From Oxytricha trifallax (lineage: Eukaryota; Ciliophora; Spirotrichea; Sporadotrichida; Oxytrichidae): a stretch of DNA of 64,000 bases. The stretch lies in contig ARYC01001086.1 of the NCBI GenBank assembly GCA_000711775.1, positions 1 through 64,000 of the forward strand, in the 5' to 3' direction. Each line of letters begins with the position of its first letter. The first letter of the stretch is position 1. Position numbers and translations under genes: made by a program. The notes under the pieces are model-generated. The model searched no databases and was not told the origin of the DNA. It saw only the letters and a list, made by a program, of their open reading frames with translations. This document shows positions 50,523-61,581 of this stretch, piece after piece.

Positions 50523-53500
50523 TCATGTGAGAAAAGTTTATTAATCCCTGTTATTATTATGAATATTTTACATGTCATCCTAGCCTAGTTGAGACTAACC
50601 AGGTGTAGACCTGCTTTTAATGGAGTTTGAATAGTACTCTTGCATGTCTTTTCTCCAGTTATTTTTTATCAGAAAATTACCTTTTAATACTGATTCTATC
50701 ACGAAATAATCTTTCTAGTTGCCTTTATCCAATAGTGCTTTTTAGATAAACCTATCAAATAAAATAATTGATATCTAAGATTAAAGTAAATTGAAAGAAT
50801 ATATTCAATGGTTTAATTGCCAATTTGCTCTTTTAAATTCCTAATAGACAAGATTCAACCAAAGCAATACAGGATTCCTAACGGATTTGCATGTTTTTAT
50901 CGAAGAGTACTTCCTCTCCTACAGTCCAGCCTATATTAGCCTTGCCAAGAGATACTTAAGTACTTAATCCTTAAGTATTATCACTCTAAGCTCCACTAAT
51001 TTGATTATTTTAATAGTCATCTCTGCTTTGAATTTCGTCATTCAGGCCTTTTACAGGTGGTACTAAAAGATTTAATCTGCCGAAAAGTACAAAATAAACA
51101 AGCGTATCCTGACTTCCACTTTTATAAAGAACTTGATCCTAAGCCAGGTATATGATTGAACTGTCAGTTAACAGATTCTTCAAAGTATCAATCTCTAGTT
51201 TACAAAAGATTGGATGTTTGGCATGCAAGACTACATGTGAGACATAGATTGAGGACTCTCCACCTTCGTCTTTAAATTTCTACCGTAATTCAAAGAAACC
51301 ATCTTTAATTTCGTCTTCGATACTGGGGTCGAGCTCCTTCTCTCTGCATACTAGCTCTGGTTCATCTAATTGTGCAGAGGGTATCTATTTATTATTAGAT
51401 TCCTGATTTTAATGCTGATTCTAAGGCAATCCAAAACTTGCCTTGCCTATTGTTTTCTTGGGAGTTAAAACCATGGCTTTGTAATTTCCAGGACTGGCTC
51501 GAGGATTAGTATTAATATTATTTGGGTATTAGGCATAGGTTTATTATTGATTAATAGGTCTTTAATATTACAGAGTATTGGTGTTTTAAATACCAGGTTT
51601 TAATTATTAATTATTGGAAATTTTACCTCTGCTTATCATTGAAACACGAGGACTCAGAGATTTATAGTTTCTTGAAAAATCACTTACATTAGGCTATCTA
51701 TAAAAATTGTTTACTTTCCTATATATAATTCTACTTAAAAAAATCATATTTATTATTATCTAGGAATAGTCCTTAACTTATTAACAGATCGTAGCCTATC
51801 AATCTAGTTGTAATTATTCTATTACTGTGGCTAACGATTTCTACTGCTCAATAAACTTCTTTGTGAATTATTTAAGCTTAATTGTCTGCCACTCTGCGAT
51901 CCGGCTCTATTCCTACTATTTGTACTTAACGATCTTTGTGACAATTAAAATTTTTTAATTTATATAATATTCAACATTATTGCAAATTGCTGTGACCTAT
52001 TCTAATTCATCTAATTGGTACTACCTCTAGACATACTTTTGTTCAGAGATAGTGGACCTCTTTACAAAAGAATTTTCTTATTTTAAGGTATACTTTGAAC
52101 TATATGTGGCTGATTTGGATTATGTTTTTTAGCACAAACAGCACAAAGTCGCCCTCCTGCTCCATGATGACCTCCCACATGTGTAACCAAAGTTTCCTTT
52201 TTCTATATGAAGAAATCAAAACAATCTAACTAATTTATCTTACATAAGCTTATTTGAGATTTGGTAATTTTAAAGGAGACATTTTCATGTTTCTCTATTA
52301 TCCATAGTTATATCCCTAATCCATAGACACATTTGCCTTTTTAGCTTGATTGTTCGTTGTGCTTTTCAAACCACCATTTCCCATACCCATTATTTAATTG
52401 GTGTTTTATATAAAGGATTAGTAGTTATTTTTTGACCCTGAATTTTATTAATTGCTTGGCTTTCTATAGCCTAGATTATTCCTGTTTAAAGATAAAAATT
52501 AATTTAACATATCTATTTATCTAAAAGTTTACCCATAAACAATATTTTATGAGGGAAATTACAAACTTAATTTAAAGATACTAATCCGTAATTAGCATTA
52601 GAGCCAGTACGATTACTACCCGGAATCTATTATTAATTTTACTACAGTGATGTCAGCATGCTATTATTTAATGATTGAGGGTACTATTACTACTTCGGAA
52701 ATTAATTGCTATTATTATCTTTGCTTTTAGTACTTCTGATTGTCTCCTCTTAAATTTGAGTCAAATTAGCATATTTACTCACAATAGCCTAGTGATAATC
52801 CTGATTCTATGATTTCTTAGAAACATTATAAATATGAGGGGGTGTGTATTTAATTTTAGCATTTTGGCAATCTAGGGAGTTAAATTTTATATGTGATTAA
52901 AATTTTTACAATAAAATAAACACTGTTAGCTCTTTAATGATTTTACTAATATTATTACTAATCATTTTATTACTGTGATTCATTATCACTACCTTTTATA
53001 GTTGGTGGTCCCTTATTGAAACGTCTCTGTTATTGATAAATTAATGCAATTAATTAATTGAAAGTAATAAATAGTATTTATTTTCAATATTTTGGCAATA
53101 AATCTAAACTGGAAGCCCTACAAATGGTGGATTTTCATAATAACTATCATCAGAAAGCATAGGATCCAAATTATTGCAATTTTATGTTTATATAATATAA
53201 TACATTAAATAAAATATCAATTCTTATCATACTTTACAATACTCCCTCTATTCTACAAAGATTTTATAGGTGCCATAAAGTCAATTTTAGACCTGAAAAA
53301 TTTCTTATCAGTCATTTTTTTACCTGAATTTTACTATGAATTATTACTGTTTATTGGATAATTTTAATTTATTCCTTAGCTATTGTACCCACTATTAATA
53401 TTATAAAATCTTTGTCAAAATTAGTCCAATAATTACAGTTAAAAAAAAACTATTAAATAATGTGCCAAGTAATGTTGAAAACTTTTGTTTTATAAATGCA

Positions 53501-54708
53501 GCAATATTTTAATTATTCTGTTGGGAGCGTTTTTCACTCTAATCACTAACGTATTAATTACTATTTTTATCAGAACCTCTATTATTATTCTCTCTCGCTT
53601 TTTTAATGCTTAATTACTAAGGTTTGTTATTTTATTTGTAGAAATCTGATATGTAACCGTTTTGTGTTGGAGGAGCTTCTTGAGTGTTTTATTGATAAAT
53701 CTTGGGTAAAAATCTATAAATTAAATTAAATAAAAGGTTTAAACTCAGACATTATTTAGTTAATTACAATGATAGTAGCTTTATTATTATATACATGTAT
53801 AGATTTATATTCTAGAAAACATTATACAGTGCCATAGAAAACTTACGAATTTTGATTGTTAAGTTGTTAAGTGTTGAAGGTAGAGTTAGTGAGAATATTT
53901 GGGTCTTTCGTTTAAAATTGAGGTTGATTCATATAAATGTTTTGATTAACCCCAGAATGCTTTTATTGCATATTGTTGGTGTTACTCATCTGTGGTGTTT
54001 ATTGATTTATTCTATATGCATAAAAGTTAAATAAATATATAGATTGAGTTTGAAAATGCGATCTCCAGATTGAAAATTTTCGAATTAAAAAAAAAAACAA
54101 TCAAAAAGCTTAACTTACAATGGAATTTTGTTTGGATCAATGGTTTAATGAGGACTTTAGATTATTATTTAATTGTGAATTGTAGTTACTTCATTCCTTA
54201 TAATAATCCATAAAATAATAAAGATATCATATAATATGCCATTGTATTAACAATAATTACCCCAAAATCCCATTTCACAAGTAAATAGCATATAAAATGT
54301 TTATTATTTATTATATTTATAGTGAATATTGGCTGGTTTTGGTTCAATATCATCTGTGTTATCAACTATTTCAAATGGTGGATGCTCAATCTCCTCAACT
54401 TTAACTTGCAGCTACTAAGCCAATTATTGATATTTCTGTTTGGTTTTAGGGGATGTGCCAATTATACTGGAAATCACAGATTACTGCTGTTATTATTATG
54501 ATTTTATTCCATATTCTATATTTGAATATTACTGCTGCTACTACTATTGATAGTCCTAGAATAGAGAGTTTTTATATGTGAAATTTTAAATAAAATGGAA
54601 TCTTTCTCCAAATTTGATGTTATTACAACGATAAATGATAAAAACAAATTAGAATTGTAAAAATTAATTTTCTCTTTCTTCTCTTACCTAATGCTGTGTT
54701 TAAGACAT
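50523..54708 (-). CDS. Cyclic nucleotide-binding-domain protein with long Q/N-rich N-terminus
   Basis: Minus strand, ATG at 54706-54708 (MSQTQHQ, followed by a GTAAGAG donor) and TGA at 50523-50525. The N-terminal two-thirds (54.6 to 51.5 kb) is Gln/Asn/Ser-rich in several MDSs, e.g. QDYQQQQQQQYSNIEYG (about 54530), NGYISDFYKQNNKPQQLSIK (about 53620) and LCAVCAKKHNPNQP (about 52140, a lone CxxC). The folded part (51.47-50.8 kb) reads IYLAQDQVLYKSGSQDTLVY, then FVLFGRLNLLVPP, and after an insertion GWTVGEEVLFDKNMQIRQES. This is a cNMP-binding beta-roll with the GE...R phosphate-binding cassette largely intact. It ends with DYFVIESVLKGNFLIKNNW and a short tail. A cAMP/cGMP-sensing role is inferred. 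No kinase or channel segment was seen. Confidence 0.8.
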
Positions 54709-54871
54709 TTCACTTTACTAATTTTAAATTAATTATTTATTAAAATAATTCTAGAATTTTTCTAATTCACCCCCCCCTTTATTTTTATTCTTATAGATAG
54801 AATTATCAGTGAATATAATCTCTAAATTAATTTGATAAAGGTAATTTTGTAAAATTAAATTTGAAAAAAAA

Positions 54872-56582
54872 ATGAGTAAATATAGCTAATCATTCAAAAA
54901 CCTTAAAATATTCATCTATGCGTTTAGTCTATTTGTTGTTTTGCCTAATATGATAGCGACCTAATAAATATGCCCTGCCTTGAGTTGTGACTTGCCCATC
55001 TCGACTGATTTAACTATTAAAAACGGTCAGTGCTTCCAGCATTCTGGGGATTCACCAGTGACCTATATCAGAACCTATCAATCATTAATAATTCAAAATA
55101 ATTACATCTAAAATATAGGTAGTTTTAATTAATTGTTTTTATATATATCTGGAATAATTGAATGTGCTAATCCATAGCAGCTATGTATGCTAGTGGATGG
55201 TGAATATGCTTGGACTCGTGCAATAAGACAGAACAACTCCACACTAAACAGAACTAATAGAGACAGTAATTTCATAATATAATATTATTTCTTATCAAAG
55301 TTTGAGAAATATTTTAAAATCTTAACAGAGACATGTCGTAGGTTTATCAAAAAATTACATAGAAAAATTGTGAAGATATTGAAAGTTCATAATAGGGACT
55401 CTAAAGTGGTAGGAAATGCGAATTACATGCATAGTGTAAACTTCAATATATTATTTCTTTAAAAAATGTAAGTGATCTATGTAAAGTTAGAGAAATTTGT
55501 TTGATCAAACTATGTTTATTAGCAAAAATTGTGATGCTGGAAGCAGAAGATGCGTGGGAAAAGCAATAGCTGAAAGTTGTGAAACACACTAAGATTGCGA
55601 TGTTAATTTAGGTTGCTTAGAAGAATTTGCTTTCCCTTATAAGACTACTTGCCAGAATTTGAAGACAACCAATGAGATATTTATGTTTTTACATCACACT
55701 TGAAATATCTTGAAGAAGTATTTTACTAAAAAATGACTTTTGTTATTCTGATTTCGATTGCTAGCCAACCCACATGTGTTGGTACAGATTTCCTACAAGC
55801 ACCAGAACTTAATGCCTGGAAATGTACTCCATCGATACTTTCATAGACATTGGAAACATTAGAAACACTTCCCTCTCCGTGATTGATCAGAGTATCTACA
55901 CTGGCAGGCTTTGTAAAAGTGGAGTTGCTTTCATAACAAACGATAAGACAGCCAGATGTGTGGAGATATCAAACATAACCACAAACATCGATAACTATGC
56001 CACAAATTAGTAAGCTCCATTCTTGTGCTCATTGACTGCTGCTGCTAATGCTTGCAGATACAATTACATAGCTTTGAATGGAACCATTCGAACACTGGCA
56101 GAGGACTACTGCGAATGCTCATTGTAAAATTAACTCAATAGTAAATATCAGGGGGTCTGCCCATTCCCAGGCTAGGAACAAGTTTATAAATATGTCAATG
56201 CCTCTAGAATCACAATGCAAAACACTAATTGCTCCTCTCTTGATAGATACAACATGTAAACATAAAGTTGATTTATGTTAAATTTCCCCCTCTTCACTGT
56301 TAATTTGATTTAGAAAATGAATGGTATATAGTTTACGCTTAAAACGATTGTGGTGCCGGAGGGAAAGGAGGTGAATTATATGATAACTGGGCTCTTGCAG
56401 TAGAAGCTCAATTTAATATGACCTACTGGCCCTTCATCCAAAGTAATCAAACAAACACCTGCATGAACTAAGTCATGGCAATTAGTAGACTCAGTATTGA
56501 TAAGAGCCATGGTGTGTTTGGGTTAACCGTTTCTCTGATATCTACTTTTGTTGTGATAAGTTTGATAGCATTAATTTTATGA
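54872..56582 (+). CDS. Cysteine-rich secreted or type I membrane protein
   Basis: ATG 54872 (MSKYSQSFKNLKIFIYAFSL) begins a signal peptide (hydrophobic FIYAFSLFVVLPNMIA). A Cys-rich ectodomain follows in MDSs: ICPALSCDLPISTDLTIKNG, CANPQQLCMLVDGEYAW (about 55170), KNCDAGSRRCVGKAIAESCE (about 55530), TARCVEISNITTNIDNYATN (about 55950) and GVCPFPGQEQVYKYVNASRI (about 56155). Several N-glycosylation sequons are present (NNST, NRT, NIT, NMT). The C-terminus is a membrane helix (GVFGLTVSLISTFVVISLIA) ending two codons before TGA 56580-56582. The architecture suggests a cell-surface protein; Cys-rich surface antigens of this layout are common in ciliates. No specific family is claimed. It lies head to head with the cyclic-nucleotide-binding gene (163 bp between start codons). 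Confidence 0.75.
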
Positions 56583-56733
56583 TTTTATGAAGAAAAATAA
56601 ACTATAGAAAGCAAAGAGAAAAGCTGATAGAGTTTTATAATTTTTATTTGATTTAATATTTGATAGTTAACTTAATTTTTTAATAAAATAGACAAATAAG
56701 ATTCAAACCATTATTTATTGTGAGTAAATTATA

Positions 56734-57144
56734 TTGTAGGAATATATTCGAATTTGGAAATTAATTTAAATTAAATAAATAATTAATTAAAATATTGGCA
56801 GTTATAGTTGTCCAATTTGAACGATCTTGGGCTTATTCGGTAGAGATTTCAAAATTAACTGGATTTTTTAGTGGCGGTACTATTTTATCGCATCCCTGGA
56901 GAGAGATAAATCGAATTTAATGTGATGGTATAATTAAATTAATTTAGAAGTTTTTAATTAAAGTCGATTTACTCTCTCCAGGGATGCGATAAAATAGTAC
57001 CGCCACTAAAAAATCCAGTTAATTTTGAAATTTTTACCGAATAAGCCCAAGATCGTTCAAATTGGACAACTATAACTGTCAATAATTTAATTAATTATTT
57101 ATTTAATTTAAATTAATATCTTAAATTCGAATATATTCCTACAA
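56734..57144. mobile_element. 411-bp foldback element, 181-bp arms, TA target duplication
   Basis: Starts TTGTAGGAATATATTCGAA at 56734 and ends with its complement at 57144, with TA on both sides (56732-56733 and 57145-57146). The arms 56734-56914 and 56964-57144 are near-perfect inverted copies, leaving a 49-nt loop. The ends (TTGTAGGAAT..TTCGA and, about 65-75 bp in, GGCAGTTAT) match the element at 7770-12300, so both belong to one family. No ORF; a non-autonomous, mariner-like MITE. It ends 22 bp past the C2-gene stop codon. Confidence 0.9.
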
Positions 57145-57166
57145 TAATAAAGAATTGCTCTGCTTT

Positions 57167-58393
57167 TCAGTAATAAGTTGGGTATGGATTATATTGGTAA
57201 CCTGTATTGTATAATTAATAGTATATTAATTTAAAAATACTTACATTAAATTTTTTTAATTTATTTTATGTCTACATTTGAGTTGGGGGATAGTAAGATT
57301 GCTATTAAGGATATTATTGCTGGTATGCTTATTAAGGAGCAGTAAAATAATTACTATTAAAAACATGAAGTTTATGAATGAAATAAACAAGTAATTTCAT
57401 TAAGTTTATACTGTGGATAAATCTGTTATTGCTAAACAGGATATTACTACATAGGCTGTTGCATTTAAGGGATTTAATATTGAGGTTATTACACTCCCAT
57501 TCCCATGTTCATAGGGAGTTGAGGGGTAATCATAGCTCCAGTTTACTGTGTATTTTAAGCTTAACTACCTGCCCCACCAAGCATAGTCATCAAATTTCCA
57601 GTTTTAATATATAATTTACAATAAAGAATAATCTTCTTTTAACAGTGAAGAGTTAATTTTACCATTAAAAATCTTGAAATTTAAGTATTTTTTACAGTTT
57701 CCTTGGGCACTTCTTAAGTTCTGCTTGGTCCATCCCAAACACTGGTAAGTAAAATTTCTCCTGCTCTCTTGTTTTTCCAGAGGAGCACGAACCATTCAGT
57801 AATACCCTTGCCATGCATCAATTGAGAAAGTTTTATCTAGCATCTGCCAATTACCATAAATAAATTAATAAATCATAAAAGTGACTGTAATTTTTTAGAT
57901 ATTGTTTTATAAAATTGCTAAATTAATGAATGTCGTCGTCATTTAAGAGAAAAGCCTCCTCCATCACTTTTATTTCTAAAATCTCTGATGGGTCGTTACA
58001 ACTATTACAAAAATAATTAAATTTTTACTTAATATGAAGAGATCAATCCAAAACTATTCATAAAAAAACATGACTGCATCATTTTAATTTTTTAAATCCT
58101 TTATAATATTATAATAATCTCAAATTCCTCGCTCCACCTGGGATTCTTACCGCCATCCTTGCACACTTTAGTCTTATATATGAGCCCATTAACTTTGAGT
58201 TACACGTATGGATCCATAGTTGTGAATGTGTTCACGTCTCTCTTCAATTTCGCATCCTTCACTATTGCTATATTTTAATAAAAAATCTGATAAGAAAATA
58301 TCAACTAAATCTATGATAAAATTCCCACATATAATTTAGCAATATAATCTTCAAGGTGCCTGGAAGCACGCTAATTATATTTTACTCTGCCAT
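57167..58393 (-). CDS. C2-domain protein with Pro/Gln/Tyr-rich C-terminal tail
   Basis: Minus strand, ATG at 58391-58393 (MAEQNIISVLPGTLKI), TGA at 57167-57169. A single C2 domain covers three MDSs: VKDAKLKRDVNTFTTMDPYV and QLKVNGLIYKTKVCKDGGKN then PRWSE (about 58260-58130), EILEIKVMEEAFLLNDDDIH (about 57980-57910), and IGRCQIKLSQLMHGKGITEW then AGEILLTSVW (about 57860-57700). Asp residues in MDPY and the NDDD loop are at Ca2+-binding positions. The tail (57610-57180) is low-complexity PQ/QQ/Y-rich, ending GYQYNPYPTYY. Small C2 proteins of this layout bind membranes in a Ca2+-dependent way. The plus strand is also partly open here but is a shadow. Confidence 0.87.
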
Positions 58394-58670
58394 TGTTTTT
58401 TTGTTAAAATGATGTAATTTTAAAAAAATGATTATAGAATTTTAATTATTTTTAGATTTCACATTTTTTCTCTAAAAGTTAAATAGAATAACATAATTTT
58501 AAGTTGATAATAATTTCAGAATTTAGAGATATTGCAAATATATTTATTATTTTTTTTATCATCAAATGAAATTAATATCACTCTATATACTAATTTTCTA
58601 ATATAGTTATAAAATCACTCATTAGTATATTTTTCTGAATAAATTTAATAAAGATTAATATATAAATTAA

Positions 58671-58961
58671 ATGTCAACAACAAGCACAATTAAGATTAAA
58701 GGGCTCAAGGATATTAATGGCATGAGAATCAGAGATAGTGGTGTGAGTGAGTACACCATCACGACAGGCAATTTGGTATCTGCTTTTAATATGAAATAGA
58801 GAGAAAATGCGAGTGGTGGTAATACTGCAGGCAACATACTTAGAAATAAAAAAGCCAATAATTTTGAAAAATTAGCTTCAAATATGAAATTTAAAAAGAT
58901 GATAAAACCCCAAGAGTAAAATTTCAACGAATTTTGCGAATTAAAATTTAATCAACAATGA
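58671..58961 (+). CDS. Small uninterrupted protein of unknown function (96 aa)
   Basis: ATG 58671 to TGA 58959-58961 with TAA/TAG as Gln. Begins MSTTSTIKIKGLKDINGMRI and ends NEFCELKFNQQ. Basic and Asn-rich, with no signal peptide, membrane segment or recognised motif, and no IES inside. It could be one MDS of a longer gene, but it has both a start and a stop. The cysteine protease-like ORF ends 28 bp away on the other strand, so it might also be cargo of that element. Confidence 0.5.
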
Positions 58962-58989
58962 ATCAAATGCTAGTTTAAATATATAATCA

Positions 58990-61219
58990 TCATTCAACAA
59001 TCTTGCAAATCTTGTCGTAGTACTTCTTCTCCTCCTTGGTCATGGTTGAGCTGCCTGCCACGCTGGCCTTGATGTCGTTCTTGTATACAATCTCTTCCCA
59101 GTACCACCTTCTCAGCTGGTCCGTCTCCACCTTTTCCCACACGTCGGAGAAGTGATCGATGATGACACGGGGTGCCCAGGGGTTTGCGATGTAGACTGCC
59201 TGCAGCCCCGAGTACACCTTGTCCTGGCTCACCCTCTCAAGCTTCTACATTTCGGCGTTGACAAGGTCCACCTGGGCCTGGCTGGGTTGGGCATTGAAGT
59301 CGTTGAGATTGGTCGCGACGAGGTGCTCCCTCACTTCTTGTGAAATGCGCTTCAACTTGTAAGATGATGCCAGGGACCTGGTCCAATGCCAAGTGAACAG
59401 GAGATCTTCATGATCATCAAGATGAACTTCAAATCTCTCAATTATGCTTTCATAAGAGGGCAAATCCTTTTCCCATCTCAAGAATTCGAAATTCCTGCAG
59501 ATAAATTCAAACCAGCAATAGGTGGCCTTCATGAGCTCAGCTCTCCTTTATTCAGCAGATTCCTTCTTTTGCTCTTGAGTTTTATCACTGAACACAATCT
59601 TGGTATTTCTAGCATTCAGTGAACTCTCCTTCAAAGCAGATGAAATTGCTTCTTTTACATGTTCATCATTCCTCAAGCCAACGAGTTGTTTTGATCTTGG
59701 TTGTCTGATTTTAGACTATTTAGGCTCACTGACTGGTTTCCTGTATCTTGTGCTCCCAGTTCCTTTGCCTTACTTTCTTCTAAGTTTGCTTTAGAAATTT
59801 CTGGGACTCTTGCGAGGTATATCAGGTCGTCCTTTCTTATAAACATACTTGCCCTCCATAATCAGAGTCCACTCCTTTAGAAATGCTTTCTTAAATTGTG
59901 CAGGTGGATTATCTTCAACCATGTCAATTATGTTTAGATAGGCAACTCCCTTCAACCATGAAAGAACAAGACGATTTTTGTTAGAGCACTCAAATGCATC
60001 GCGCTCAGCAGTGTCCATAATAAACCACTTCCCAGAATCCTTAATAAATGCACCTGCATGAGCCTCTCTCTTAACAACACGAGATTTATCGGGTGAAAGA
60101 ATCTCGATTATCATTTGGAAAAGGTATCTATCCTTTGTGAGATGACTCTGCAAGAACTGTGGAAACTTAAATAGTAGATTCTTTCTGTAGTTGTCCAACA
60201 TTGGATTTGTGAAAGAGTGAATGACTTTAGGAGTGTACCAAATATCCTTCTTAACATCATAAAGGATGTGGTGAAAATTCTTCAAAGAGATGCCATGTTC
60301 CACAAGATGTTCAGGTTAACGAGTTCGCACCATATGAGCTCTAGATTGATAAAGGGCGACGAACTTCTCGACACTGTCAAACAATGGACCACCTACAAAC
60401 ATATTGATAGCATGCACAACACAGGCAAACTTATTTTAGTCAGTTCTTCCTGGGTGCCATTTTGCTTTAGGAAATAATTTAGATGGGTCCATCTGTTCTT
60501 GATTCTCATAGAGTTTGGTGCATTTGAACTCCCTTAGAACTTCCAAGTAACGCTTTTCACGGAAATCATTGCCAGTCTCTAAAACATATTCACTATAATT
60601 TTCTTCAGCATCTGGATCTTTGTGTTCTGCAGATGCAGCTTCTTGCCACTCATCAGCAATGAGGTTGTCGATTTAGTAATTTAGAGAAAATCGAGCAGCA
60701 TTCTAGTCTCTTGGTCATACTGTTGAAGCATTTGGCTCTGCTTAGGCTGTCTGACTCTTCCTCACTCATGCTGACATCTTCCATCTGTCCCTTGCATTCC
60801 TCCTCCTGCTGGTGGCCTGCCAACTCATGAGAGTTTCCATTCACACTAACCTTATGAGAATCTTGCGAACTGCTGTCAGAATCATCACTATCACTTGAAC
60901 TAGTTCCTTCGTCCTTGTCTCGATCAGAGCGCGCTTCCGCGTAGATGATCCAGTAGGGGTGGTCATGGAGACCTGGCATCTTCTCACTGACAAAAGACTC
61001 AACTCTGGCTCGATCACATGGATACATCAGCTTCGAGTGCTCCACCCACACTGTCTTTCCTCGAGGATCGTTTTCATACATGACCTTGGCGTGAATGGCG
61101 TTCCTAATCACCTTTACTTCTAGGATGTCTCTCACTTTGGAGGCCTCTCCCTTGCCAAGTGGTGCTTGCTGCTGGATCTGTTGTTGTGGACCCTTGCTTT
61201 AATCTGAGCTTGACTCCAT
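58990..61219 (-). pseudogene. Josephin/papain-like cysteine protease ORF, one frameshift
   Basis: Minus strand, ATG at 61217-61219 (MESSSDQSKGPQQQIQQQAP), TGA at 58990-58992, about 740 codons. The N-terminal 180 residues end in an acidic Ser/Asp/Glu-rich stretch. A frame change near 60690-60710 separates this from the rest (NLIADEWQEAASAEHKDPD onward). The core has DQNKFACVVHAINMFVGG, with Gln five residues before Cys (Cys codon 60421-60423). Further on are HAGAFIKDSGKWFIMDTAE, His at 60058-60060 and Asp at 60013-60015. This Q-C...H...D/N layout, with QxxxxC spacing and a W-F-x-x-D/N step after the His, resembles Josephin deubiquitinases and other papain-fold proteases. The C-terminal third (Glu/Lys/Trp-rich) is unassigned. 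It lies downstream of the transposase in the same direction. Confidence 0.6.
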
Positions 61220-61581
61220 TTCTAATATCAAAACTTAATTCTTAAAATAAATTATAATTTTAATAGGGCGTATTAGATTTAAAATATTGGGAATTAAACT
61301 TTAATGCCCTATTAAATATTTTAGTATTAAAAGTGCGCATAACTTACCAAATCAGTGTTGCAGAGGAATTCGAGGGTAAAAACGCAAATGGGGACCAGCA
61401 AAGATAGTCATTCGAGAGCCCTTGAAAAGACGCATCGTCCTCTAATCTACGACACAGACAATTGCTTCCCAGGCTGAGATAAACTTCAAATAAGAATGGT
61501 AGGGTTTTGGCACTTTTAATAGAGTAAGGGTGATTCGTGATTTCGCAGATTGGGTGACCAAAACCAGAATCAATTACAGTA

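Noticed and set aside
50830..51140. Open plus-strand reading with a hydrophobic helix
   Set aside because: The minus strand encodes a clear cyclic-nucleotide-binding cassette across the same bases; the plus frame is open only because TAA/TAG are sense codons.
57400..58270. Plus-strand open frames with an apparent 34-nt GTAAGT..CAG intron
   Set aside because: The minus strand gives a consistent C2 domain through the same region without that intron.
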